Shown here piece by piece: positions 7,372 to 12,645 of a stretch of 12,645 nt of DNA (position 1 is its first letter; each line of letters begins with the position of its first letter). The stretch comes from an uncultured beta proteobacterium (GTDB taxonomy: Bacteria; Pseudomonadota; Gammaproteobacteria; Burkholderiales; Burkholderiaceae_C), in contig CAIWRE010000167.1 in NCBI GenBank assembly GCA_903914985.1, positions 1 to 12,645 of the forward strand, given 5' to 3'. The position numbers and the translations under genes were made by a program. Below the pieces are notes generated by a model, which ran no database searches, was not told the DNA's origin, and saw only the letters and a list, made by a program, of their open reading frames with translations.

Positions 7372-7817
7372 AGCCGGGAGATCGATTCGGCGATGCACAC
7401 CGGTTTGGCTACACCTTCGCGCTCGGTAGTGACTTCCCAGGTCAATTGAAAGCCATTGTTCTCAATGGCCTCGGCTTTGTTCAAAGTGAGGCTGGCGCGC
7501 AAACGGCTGCCCACCGGCACCGGCCCCATAAAGCGCACCCGGTTGAGACCGTAGTTCACGCCCATGCGCACATCGCCAATGTGCAAGGCTGAATCAAAAA
7601 ATTTCGGAATCAAGGACAAAGTGAGAAATCCATGGGCAATCGGCGCACCGAAGGGGCCGGCTTTGGCGCGCTCCACGTCCACATGGATCCATTGGTGGTC
7701 GCCGGTGGCTTCGGCAAACTGGTTGACCGCTTCCTGGGTGACAGTGATCCAATCGCTGATGGCTACGGGCTGCCCGACCATACCGGCCAGTTCTTGCAAG
7801 GTGTTGATGGTTTTCAT
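7362..7817 (-). CDS. MaoC-family (R)-specific enoyl-CoA hydratase-like protein
   Basis: A single hot-dog domain of 151 residues. The hydratase 2 motif is intact: FAEATGDHQWIHVD (34-47) with the catalytic pair Asp40 and His45, followed by GPFGAPIAHGFLTLSLIPKF (54-73). Proteins of this type hydrate trans-2-enoyl-CoA to (R)-3-hydroxyacyl-CoA, linking fatty acid oxidation to polyhydroxyalkanoate precursors, or dehydrate in the reverse direction. The actual substrate cannot be told from sequence. It starts at ATG 7817, 45 bases after the ParA gene stop on the same strand. The leader is pyrimidine-rich (CTCCCCCTTC just before the ATG) and has no Shine-Dalgarno, so translation may depend on ribosomes finishing the ParA gene. 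Confidence 0.93.
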   Translation of the reverse strand: MKTINTLQELAGMVGQPVAISDWITVTQEAVNQFAEATGDHQWIHVDVERAKAGPFGAPIAHGFLTLSLIPKFFDSALHIGDVRMGVNYGLNRVRFMGPVPVGSRLRASLTLNKAEAIENNGFQLTWEVTTEREGVAKPVCIAESISRLYA

Positions 7818-7862
7818 GAAGGGGGAGCTTGTTGAAGGTTGGGAAAAGGGAAAGTTTGCGGC

Positions 7863-8486
7863 TCAGAGCGCCAGCGAAAGCCATTGGCAAATCGGCTGCC
7901 ACTGCTCCAAATCGCGCTCTGTACGGCTGGTATGCACATCAAAAACCGTCAGCCCACCGACCGCCAGATGCACATAGTTCTGGGTGTCGCGCAAGGTGCC
8001 GACCAGGGGCAGGTCCAAGCCGCTGACGAAATTGCTGAACTGCTCCGCCGCCAAGGTCCGTTCGTCCACGCGCATTCCAACAATGCCTACGTCCAGACGG
8101 TCCGCATGGCGGCTTTTGGCCAGTGTGTCCAAGAAATCCCGGGTGGCGTACATGTCAAAAATACTGGCTTGTAGCGGCACCACCACTTTGTCGGCCATTT
8201 TCAGCACATCCTTGAGCGCCCTGCCGCTCAGGCCTGCCGGGGTGTCGAGCACCACATGACCAGCCTCCTTTGGCGGCTTGACCAATTCATCGGGATACAC
8301 ATTCCATTCAGCAATGGGGTGCGCATTGGCAGGTCGCAAGCTGAGCCACAGGCTGGAAGATTTCTGCGGATCCGCGTCGCCCAGACGCACAGCATGGCCC
8401 TGCGCAGCGAGGTAGCCCGCGATATTGGTGGACAAGGTGGATTTACCTGCACCGCCCTTGGGGTTGATGACAACGATGAGACTCAT
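7863..8486 (-). CDS. ParA/MinD-type ATPase without a ParB partner
   Basis: A 207-residue cytoplasmic P-loop ATPase. It has the deviant Walker A box KGGAGKST (residues 10-17, signature Lys10, phosphate-binding Lys15), the A' motif GDADPQKSS (36-44, Asp39) and Walker B HVVLDTPAGL (77-86, Asp81). Such proteins dimerise on ATP and position DNA or protein cargo on the nucleoid. There is no N-terminal DNA-binding domain, and neither a ParB-like gene nor clustered parS-like sites were noticed in the window, so plasmid or chromosome partition is unlikely to be encoded locally; an orphan cargo-positioning ParA fits better. The start is firm: ATG 8486 with AGGAG eight bases upstream. The gene lies between a TauE permease and a MaoC hydratase on the same strand. 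Confidence 0.93.
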   Translation of the reverse strand: MSLIVVINPKGGAGKSTLSTNIAGYLAAQGHAVRLGDADPQKSSSLWLSLRPANAHPIAEWNVYPDELVKPPKEAGHVVLDTPAGLSGRALKDVLKMADKVVVPLQASIFDMYATRDFLDTLAKSRHADRLDVGIVGMRVDERTLAAEQFSNFVSGLDLPLVGTLRDTQNYVHLAVGGLTVFDVHTSRTERDLEQWQPICQWLSLAL

Positions 8487-8522
8487 GGCGCGCTCCTGAA
8501 TTGCAAATGAGACATGGCCTGC

Positions 8523-8550
8523 ATTATGGAATGCTGCAGCGTCAGGCCAA
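8523..8550 (-). promoter_or_regulatory. Candidate promoter of the ParA-MaoC pair
   Basis: On the minus strand TTGGCC (8550-8545) and CATAAT (8528-8523) are separated by 16 bases, and the -10 box ends about 36 bases before the ParA ATG. The -35 overlaps the last codons and stop of the upstream permease gene. Both hexamers are imperfect, so this is a plausible guess only. Confidence 0.33.
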
Positions 8551-9303
8551 ACCGTCCCAGAGCAGTTTCACGCCGGTGAGCAGCATTCCCGCGTACAAAA
8601 ACCGGTAAAACAACACCTGGCTGATACGCCGCGCCAGCCACACGCCCGTCCACACACCCACCGGAGCCAGCGGCAACAGCACCAGAGAAGTGCTCATGTT
8701 GCGAATGTCCAGCAAGCCCAGCCAGGCATAGGGAATCCATTTGCACAGGTTCACCACGAAGAAGAAAAACGCCATGGTGGCTGTGAATTTCACGGGGCTC
8801 AAACGCAAGCCGATGATATAGGCATTGATGGGCGGCCCGCCTGCATGGGCAATGAAACTGGTAAATCCGGAGGTCGTGGCCAAAACAGCTCCCAGCCAGG
8901 CCGGAGGCGGTGCACTGCCCGCTTTCGGTGGGAACAACAGCCGTTGGGCCAAAAACAGGAGCGTGAAGCCACCCACGATCGCAGCAACCGCTTGGGCCTG
9001 AAGCATTTTGAAAAGCAGCGCACCGATGCCAATGCCCAGCACCCCAAACGGCAATATTTGCCGCACCAAGGGCAGGTCAAAGTCTTTGCGGTAGGCAGCC
9101 ATGCCCAGCACGTCCATCACCAACAAGACGGGCATCAAAATGGCGGCGGCCTGCGGAACCGTCACTGAAAGCGCCATCATGGGCACCGCCAAGGACCCAA
9201 ACCCTGCGCCAAAACCGCTCTTGCTAATGCCCAACAACAGCACCGCAGGAACTGCCACAGCATAGAAAAACGGGTCAGTGATGAGGGGCCAAGCGTCAGT
9301 CAT
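8542..9303 (-). CDS. TauE/SafE-family permease (sulfite exporter-like)
   Basis: A 253-residue inner-membrane protein with about eight hydrophobic segments. The two halves carry the usual repeats: GISKSGFGAGFGSLAVPMM (25-43) near the N-terminus and TTSGFTSFIAHAGGPPINAYII (143-164) in the middle. The family moves sulfite, sulfoacetate and other small sulfur or organic anions; substrate cannot be assigned. I use ATG 9303 (MTDAWPLI). An in-frame TTG at 9342 would add 13 residues without membrane character and would overlap the divergent DUF1841 start. The start codon lies in one arm of a perfect hairpin and is overlapped by a 7-codon leader ORF (9296-9319), so translation may be controlled. Only 31 bases separate it from the divergent gene. 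Confidence 0.92.
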   Translation of the reverse strand: MTDAWPLITDPFFYAVAVPAVLLLGISKSGFGAGFGSLAVPMMALSVTVPQAAAILMPVLLVMDVLGMAAYRKDFDLPLVRQILPFGVLGIGIGALLFKMLQAQAVAAIVGGFTLLFLAQRLLFPPKAGSAPPPAWLGAVLATTSGFTSFIAHAGGPPINAYIIGLRLSPVKFTATMAFFFFVVNLCKWIPYAWLGLLDIRNMSTSLVLLPLAPVGVWTGVWLARRISQVLFYRFLYAGMLLTGVKLLWDGLA

Positions 9304-9319
9304 GGGGGAAAAGCCCCAT
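9296..9319 (-). CDS. Possible 7-codon leader ORF overlapping the permease start
   Basis: On the minus strand GGAAGG stands five bases before an ATG (9319-9317) that opens a mini-ORF reading MGLFPHD and then TGA (9298-9296). The stop falls three bases past the permease start codon (9303-9301), in another frame. The permease itself has no Shine-Dalgarno next to its ATG, so ribosomes ending on the leader could restart on the permease. Chance occurrence of such a short frame is possible; the spacing is what makes it notable. Confidence 0.35.
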   Translation of the reverse strand: MGLFPHD

Positions 9320-9320
9320 G
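9301..9320. promoter_or_regulatory. Perfect hairpin over the permease start codon
   Basis: CATGGGG (9301-9307) and CCCCATG (9314-9320) are a perfect 7-bp inverted repeat with a 6-base spacer. In the permease mRNA it places the ATG (9303-9301) in the 3' arm. A second inverted repeat, CATGG/CCATG (9317-9321 with 9329-9333), shares bases with the first, so the two folds exclude each other. It could instead be a small operator between divergent genes. Confidence 0.45.
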
Positions 9321-9334
9321 GTAACCTTCCATGA

Positions 9335-9769
9335 ATGTTCAACCCCTCCCAAGCCGACGTTCGCCGCTACTTCTGCGCGGTCTACGCCAAATCGCGCACA
9401 TCGCAACCCTTGGAAGCGTTGGAAACCATCGCAGCGCAATGGATTGACGAGCACCCGGAGTACCACGCCGATTTGAGTGATGCCGATGCCGCTGTGGCTG
9501 CGGTGTACGCCGGCAACGATGGCCGCACCAACCCCTTTTTGCATCTGTCCATGCACCTGTCGATCAGCGAACAGAGCTCTATCGACCAGCCGCGCGGCAT
9601 CCGCCAAGCCGTGGAGCTGCTCGCGCACAAGCGAAACTCGCTGCACCGTGCGCACCACGATGCCATGGAATGCCTGGGAAAAATGCTGTGGGAAAGCCAG
9701 CGCGCAGGCCGCCCGCCCGATGGAGACGCCTACATCGCCTGCGTTCAACGCCACGCCACGAAAGATTGA
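9335..9769 (+). CDS. DUF1841 family protein
   Basis: A 144-residue soluble protein that matches the DUF1841 pattern along its length: MFNPSQADVRRYFCAVYAK at the start, TIAAQWIDEHPEYHADL (31-47), NPFLHLSMHLSISEQ (66-80) and HDAMECLGKMLWESQR (108-123) near the end. It has no signal peptide or membrane helix. The function of the family is unknown and I can add nothing beyond helical, charged character. ATG 9335 gives the expected N-terminus, although no Shine-Dalgarno precedes it; an ATG four bases earlier is in another frame. With only 31 bases to the divergent permease start, its promoter must overlap that gene. A terminator at 9794-9821 lies 24 bases beyond the stop. Confidence 0.9.
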   Translation: MFNPSQADVRRYFCAVYAKSRTSQPLEALETIAAQWIDEHPEYHADLSDADAAVAAVYAGNDGRTNPFLHLSMHLSISEQSSIDQPRGIRQAVELLAHKRNSLHRAHHDAMECLGKMLWESQRAGRPPDGDAYIACVQRHATKD

Positions 9770-9793
9770 TGGGCAAACCACCCAAATAGACAT

Positions 9794-9821
9794 AAAAAAA
9801 CCGCCCGGAGGCGGTTTTTTT
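9794..9821. terminator. Bidirectional rho-independent terminator
   Basis: A 5-bp GC stem CCGCC/GGCGG (9801-9805 with 9810-9814) and 4-base loop is flanked by seven A (9794-9800) and seven T (9815-9821), so it works on either strand. It lies between the converging DUF1841 gene and the cytochrome c4 gene. Confidence 0.92.
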
Positions 9822-9837
9822 GTTCTGAAGCTACAGA

Positions 9838-10503
9838 TCAGCGGAAACGGTTTTGCGGAACCGTTTTCAATTCGCCGGGCAGACCGCCCACGTAATTGGC
9901 CAACACTTTGAGTTCCGCGTTGGAAAACTGTTTGGCCACACCGCCCATGATGGCGTTGCCGCGGCCGACTTGCGGGTTTCCTTCTGTTTTATAGGCCTTC
10001 AAGGCCACAAGCACGTAGTCGCTGTATTGACCGGCCAGCTTGGGGTAGCTGGGATCGATGGGCTTGCTAAGGCTCTCGCCATGGCAGGAAGTGCAAGCGC
10101 CTTTGGCGACCAGCTCAACCGCTTTGGCCGAGCCATCAGCCGCTTTTTCCAGGGGTTTGGCATTGGCGTCCACGCCGCTTTCGGCGTAGAAGGCTGCCAG
10201 ATCGGCCATATCCTGATCGCTCAAGGTGGTAGCGATGCCGCGCATGGAGGGGTGCTTGCGCTCGCCCTTTTTATAGGCGTTGAGCGCGGAGACGATGTAT
10301 TTCTCGCCCTGGCCGGAAATCTTGGGAACCTTGTAGATCTCAGGGAAGCTGGCTTGGTAGCCCGCGATGCCGTGGCATCCGATGCACATGGCGTTTTTCT
10401 TGGAACCGGCCGCGGCGTCACCCTTGGTATCTTCGGCTTGGGCAGAGAAGACCGTCACAGAAGCGACAAGAACAGCGGTCAGGGAACGAAGCGATAGATT
10501 CAT
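9838..10503 (-). CDS. Diheme cytochrome c4
   Basis: A periplasmic electron carrier with two class I cytochrome c domains. The 221-residue precursor has a signal peptide ending near AQA (residue 23). Heme 1 is bound at CIGCH (Cys40, Cys43, His44) with Met87 in KHPSMRGI as likely sixth ligand; heme 2 at CTSCH (Cys137, Cys140, His141) with Met186 in GNAIMGGVA. The repeated YPKLAGQ/VPKISGQ and Y..AL.AYK segments in both halves are typical of cytochrome c4. The family donates electrons to terminal oxidases, so the aa3 or another oxidase is a plausible partner (inference). ATG 10503 is followed directly by the signal peptide; the ribosome site is weak. It has its own -10 box (10550-10555) and ends at the 9794-9821 terminator, so it is probably monocistronic. 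Confidence 0.95.
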   Translation of the reverse strand: MNLSLRSLTAVLVASVTVFSAQAEDTKGDAAAGSKKNAMCIGCHGIAGYQASFPEIYKVPKISGQGEKYIVSALNAYKKGERKHPSMRGIATTLSDQDMADLAAFYAESGVDANAKPLEKAADGSAKAVELVAKGACTSCHGESLSKPIDPSYPKLAGQYSDYVLVALKAYKTEGNPQVGRGNAIMGGVAKQFSNAELKVLANYVGGLPGELKTVPQNRFR

Positions 10504-10549
10504 TTTGCGCAGACAATCGAAAGGGAATTGGTATAAATTGACTGCGCGG

Positions 10550-10555
10550 ATTATA
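10550..10555 (-). promoter_or_regulatory. Candidate -10 element for cytochrome c4
   Basis: On the minus strand TATAAT (10555-10550), a perfect -10 consensus, lies 46 bases before the cytochrome c4 ATG and is followed by a GC-rich CCGCGC. No -35 hexamer is visible at 16-18 bases. It sits in the 166-base region between this gene and the divergent AAA ATPase gene; I see no convincing promoter for the ATPase there. Confidence 0.45.
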
Positions 10556-10669
10556 TCGGCCAGTCTGAAGTACTCCCCACAGCCTCCAGTTGCCCAGCGG
10601 ACAGTGCCTCAAGGCACAACGCGCCGTGTTTTGGAGGGTTTTACCTCGTCTTGTTCGAATGCCTGATCC

Positions 10670-11524
10670 ATGAAATTCAACGGTACAAAAAATTACATTG
10701 CCACCCAGGACCTGATGTTGTCGGTGAACGCCGCCGCCACCCTGCAGCGCCCCTTGCTCGTCAAAGGCGAGCCTGGAACCGGAAAAACCATGCTGGCCGA
10801 GGAAGTGGCATCGGCCCTGAACCTTCCGCTATTGCAGTGGCACATCAAATCCACCACCAAGGCCCAGCAGGGCCTCTATGAGTACGACGCCGTGAGCCGC
10901 CTGCGCGACTCCCAGCTCTCGGACATCGACGGTGGCGAGCGCGTCAAAGATATCCACAACTACATCGTCAAGGGCGTGCTGTGGCAAGCTTTTACCAGCG
11001 AGACGCCGGTGGCGCTATTGATCGACGAAATCGACAAGGCCGACATTGAGTTCCCCAACGACTTGCTGCGCGAAATCGACCGCATGGAGTTTTATTGCTA
11101 CGAAACCCGCGAACTCATCCGCGCTAAGCACCGACCGCTGGTGTTTATTACTTCCAACAACGAAAAAGAGCTGCCCGACGCGTTTTTGCGTCGCTGCTTT
11201 TTCCACTACATCAAGTTTCCTGATGCGCCGACCATGCAAAGCATCGTGGATGTGCACTTCCCCGGACTCAAGAAAGAGCTGCTCAGCGCGGCCATGAAAA
11301 CCTTTTACGAGGTGCGCAACTTGCCGGGTCTCAAGAAAAAGCCGTCGACCAGCGAACTGTTGGACTGGCTCAAACTGCTGCTGGCCGAAGACATCCCCCT
11401 GTCGGCACTGCAGTCCAAGGATGAAAAAATGGCAGTGCCGCCGCTGGTGGGCGCGCTATTGAAAAACGAGCAGGACGTCAGCCTGTTCGAAAAACTGATG
11501 TTTATGCAGCGCAACAACCGCTGA
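10670..11524 (+). CDS. MoxR-type AAA+ ATPase
   Basis: A 284-residue AAA+ protein. Walker A is GEPGTGKT (33-40), Walker B LLIDEID (116-122), sensor 1 TSNNEKELPDAFLRR (161-175) with the Arg174/Arg175 finger region; the helical C-terminal lid includes a PSTSELLDWLKLL segment (225-238). MoxR ATPases work with VWA-domain proteins as chaperones for metal insertion or complex maturation; CoxD of carbon monoxide dehydrogenase systems is one branch. The VWA partner appears three genes downstream (12376). The start at ATG 10670 (MKFNGTKNYI) has no clear Shine-Dalgarno. It heads a tight cluster: the next gene begins three bases after its stop. The client is not revealed; no CO dehydrogenase genes are present. 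Confidence 0.95.
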   Translation: MKFNGTKNYIATQDLMLSVNAAATLQRPLLVKGEPGTGKTMLAEEVASALNLPLLQWHIKSTTKAQQGLYEYDAVSRLRDSQLSDIDGGERVKDIHNYIVKGVLWQAFTSETPVALLIDEIDKADIEFPNDLLREIDRMEFYCYETRELIRAKHRPLVFITSNNEKELPDAFLRRCFFHYIKFPDAPTMQSIVDVHFPGLKKELLSAAMKTFYEVRNLPGLKKKPSTSELLDWLKLLLAEDIPLSALQSKDEKMAVPPLVGALLKNEQDVSLFEKLMFMQRNNR

Positions 11525-11527
11525 TCT

Positions 11528-11758
11528 ATGAACAAACCCAAAAAACTCGATTTTTTCGCCGTCGGCCTGTCGGACGCCATTGGCTTTTTGGCCGGTGCGC
11601 TGTCGGGTTACGGGCTTGGGAAGTTGCTCGGGCTGGACACTTTTGCGCCCGGCTACGGTGCGTCGAGCATCGGTGCGATCTTGCTGGTGGGTTGGGGCGG
11701 CGGATTGGGCTTGCAGTTGGCCCGGCGCTGGCAGCAAAGCCGGTCCGGCGACAAATAA
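11528..11758 (+). CDS. Unknown small membrane protein, 76 aa
   Basis: I do not recognise this protein. It has a short basic N-terminus (MNKPKKLDFF), a first glycine-rich hydrophobic stretch near residues 11-35 (DAIGFLAGALSGYGLGKLLG), a loop (LDTFAPGYGA), a second hydrophobic stretch near 46-66 (SIGAILLVGWGGGLGLQLA), and a basic tail (RRWQQSRSGDK). This is a two-helix inner-membrane hairpin with many small residues, suited to tight helix packing. It begins three bases after the ATPase stop without a Shine-Dalgarno and ends 11 bases before the GNAT gene, so it is probably cotranslated with its neighbours. Membrane anchoring for the MoxR/VWA pair is one possibility, from position only. Its reality is supported by tight packing and full use of the gap. 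Confidence 0.8.
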   Translation: MNKPKKLDFFAVGLSDAIGFLAGALSGYGLGKLLGLDTFAPGYGASSIGAILLVGWGGGLGLQLARRWQQSRSGDK

Positions 11759-11769
11759 GGCAATTTCTT

Positions 11770-12363
11770 ATGGCATTTGTAGAACCCATTACCCTCTCGC
11801 AAGGCGGCCTCCGCCTGGTGCCCCTGGCGCTTGAGCACGAAGAGGGACTACGCCAAGCGGCTGCCGATGGCGCGCTGTGGAACATCCGCGTGACCTCGGT
11901 GCCCGAGCCGCAGGACACCCGCAAGTACATCGAAGACGCTTTGGCGATGCGCGAGGCGGGCAACCGATTTGCCTTTTGCGTGGTCGACGAAGCCAGTGGC
12001 AGAGTGCTGGGCAGCAGCAGCTACCACGACATCCTTCCAGCAGTAAAGCGTCTGGAAATTGGCTACACCTGGTACGCCAAAAGTGTGCAGCGCAGCCATG
12101 TGAACACCACTTGCAAACTGCTACTGATGACCCACGCTTTTGAAAGCTTGGGTTGCTACGTGGTCGGTTGGCGCACCGACAACTTCAACTTTGCCTCACA
12201 AGCCGCCATTGAACGTTTGGGCGCCCGCAAAGACGGCATCATCCGCGGCCACGCCTTGCGCCGCGACGGCACGATTCGAGACACTGTGATGTACAGCCTG
12301 CGCAGTGGCGAGTGGTCCGAAGTGAAAGCGCAGTTGCTGCACAGCCTGTCCAAGCCCCGCTAA
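11770..12363 (+). CDS. GNAT-family N-acetyltransferase (RimJ/RimL-like)
   Basis: A 197-residue acetyltransferase resembling the COG1670 RimJ/RimL branch, which acetylates N-terminal or other amino groups using acetyl-CoA. Signs are LSQGGLRLVPLALEHEEGL at the N-terminus, FAFCVVDEASGRVLGSSSYHD (74-94), RLEIGYTWYAKSVQRSHVNTTCKLLLMTHAFE (97-128), and the C-terminal NFASQAAIERLGARKDGIIRGHALRRDGTIRDTVMYSL. In this branch the acetyl-CoA loop reads QRSHVNT rather than the standard QxxGxG, common for the subgroup. I use ATG 11770 because earlier in-frame codons overlap the preceding gene and lack family character; a weak AAGG lies about nine bases upstream. It sits between the unknown membrane protein and the VWA gene; the substrate is unknown. 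Confidence 0.92.
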   Translation: MAFVEPITLSQGGLRLVPLALEHEEGLRQAAADGALWNIRVTSVPEPQDTRKYIEDALAMREAGNRFAFCVVDEASGRVLGSSSYHDILPAVKRLEIGYTWYAKSVQRSHVNTTCKLLLMTHAFESLGCYVVGWRTDNFNFASQAAIERLGARKDGIIRGHALRRDGTIRDTVMYSLRSGEWSEVKAQLLHSLSKPR

Positions 12364-12375
12364 ACCAACATCACC

Positions 12376-12645
12376 ATGCTGCTCGATTTTTTTTACACGC
12401 TGCGAAGCGCCAAACTGCCAGTCTCAGTGAAAGAGTTCCTCACGCTGCTCGAAGCCTTGCAAAAAGGCGTGGTCGGCCCCAACGCGGCTGAACCCACCGA
12501 CGGTGAAGAGGTGCAGGGCTACAAAGTCGACGACTTCTACTACCTGAGCCGCGCGGCGCTGGTGAAAGACGAGAAGCACTACGATAAGTTCGACCGCGCA
12601 TTTGCCGCTTACTTCAAAGGCGTCGAGCTGATTGCCGATTTCACC
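12376..12645 (+). CDS. CoxE-like VWA-domain protein, N-terminal fragment
   Basis: The frame starts at ATG 12376, 12 bases after the GNAT stop, and remains open to the window end, giving 90 residues. It begins MLLDFFYTLRSAKLPVSVKEF, then LTLLEALQKGVV, then GYKVDDFYYLSRAALVKDEKHYDKFDRAFAAYF. This is the N-terminal region of the CoxE-like VWA proteins that pair with MoxR ATPases; the VWA domain itself with its metal-binding MIDAS motif would lie beyond the window. There is no Shine-Dalgarno, so translation may be coupled to the GNAT gene. In carbon monoxide dehydrogenase clusters such a pair (CoxD/CoxE) matures the active site, but the same pair occurs widely without those genes, as here. Confidence 0.9.
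   Translation, partial: MLLDFFYTLRSAKLPVSVKEFLTLLEALQKGVVGPNAAEPTDGEEVQGYKVDDFYYLSRAALVKDEKHYDKFDRAFAAYFKGVELIADFT

Noticed and set aside
7863..8486. A local ParABS partition system
   Set aside because: Only ParA is present; no ParB-like gene and no repeated palindromic sites were noticed in the window.
10604..10617. Inverted repeat GTGCC/GGCAC upstream of the MoxR-type gene
   Set aside because: A short 5-4-5 repeat with no U-tract and no position fit to a promoter; expected by chance in a 166-base region.
10670..12645. Part of a carbon monoxide dehydrogenase cluster (coxD/coxE)
   Set aside because: The MoxR and VWA proteins resemble CoxD/CoxE by family, but no dehydrogenase subunit gene is present and the pair is common in genomes without CO oxidation.
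1..12645. Mobile element, CRISPR array, tRNA or rRNA
   Set aside because: I saw no transposase or integrase, no regularly spaced repeats, no terminal inverted repeats with target duplications, and no cloverleaf or rRNA-like sequence. Read by eye, not by a search program.

Overview
The window looks like chromosomal DNA from a betaproteobacterium of the order Burkholderiales, most likely a Comamonadaceae-type organism. This rests on gene order and protein character: a coxB-coxA-small protein-ctaG-DUF2970-coxC cluster, a DUF2909 twin-transmembrane gene, a BioC-like methyltransferase divergent from comF, trmL, DUF1841, and cytochrome c4. It is an inference from family knowledge, not a database match. 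I see no mobile element, phage gene, tRNA, rRNA or CRISPR array, and no stretch above 300 bases lacks a gene.

Region 1 (1-5011): the aa3-type cytochrome c oxidase cluster, read on the minus strand. coxB (CuA subunit with a fused cytochrome c domain) is followed by coxA (catalytic subunit). Next come an unlisted 37-residue membrane peptide (1999-2112), ctaG (copper delivery to CuB), a 71-residue DUF2970 protein and coxC. The cluster ends at a bidirectional terminator (195-222), which it shares with a convergent, 5'-truncated DUF2909 gene at the window edge.

Region 2 (5142-7371): a BioC-like methyltransferase with a degraded SAM-binding loop lies on the minus strand. It is divergent from a plus-strand pair, a ComF-family phosphoribosyltransferase and the tRNA wobble methyltransferase trmL.

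Region 3 (7362-9303): three minus-strand genes. A TauE/SafE permease is followed by a ParA-type ATPase without a ParB partner, then a MaoC-type hydratase whose end overlaps trmL by 10 bases. The permease start lies in a hairpin and is overlapped by a 7-codon leader ORF.

Region 4 (9335-10503): a DUF1841 gene (plus) and a diheme cytochrome c4 gene (minus) converge on a second bidirectional terminator. Cytochrome c4 is a plausible electron donor to the oxidase of region 1, so the window may hold two ends of one respiratory branch.

Region 5 (10670-12645): a tight plus-strand cluster of MoxR-type AAA ATPase, a 76-residue unknown membrane protein, a GNAT acetyltransferase and the start of a CoxE-like VWA protein, cut by the window end. 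MoxR/VWA pairs usually act together as a chaperone or metal-insertion machine. The two intervening genes are the least explained part of the window.

I found no convincing wholly new system. The best leads are the permease leader ORF and hairpin, the MoxR-unknown-GNAT-VWA cluster, the Glu-to-Gln change in the CuA/Mg motif of CoxB, and the motif-degraded BioC-like protein.
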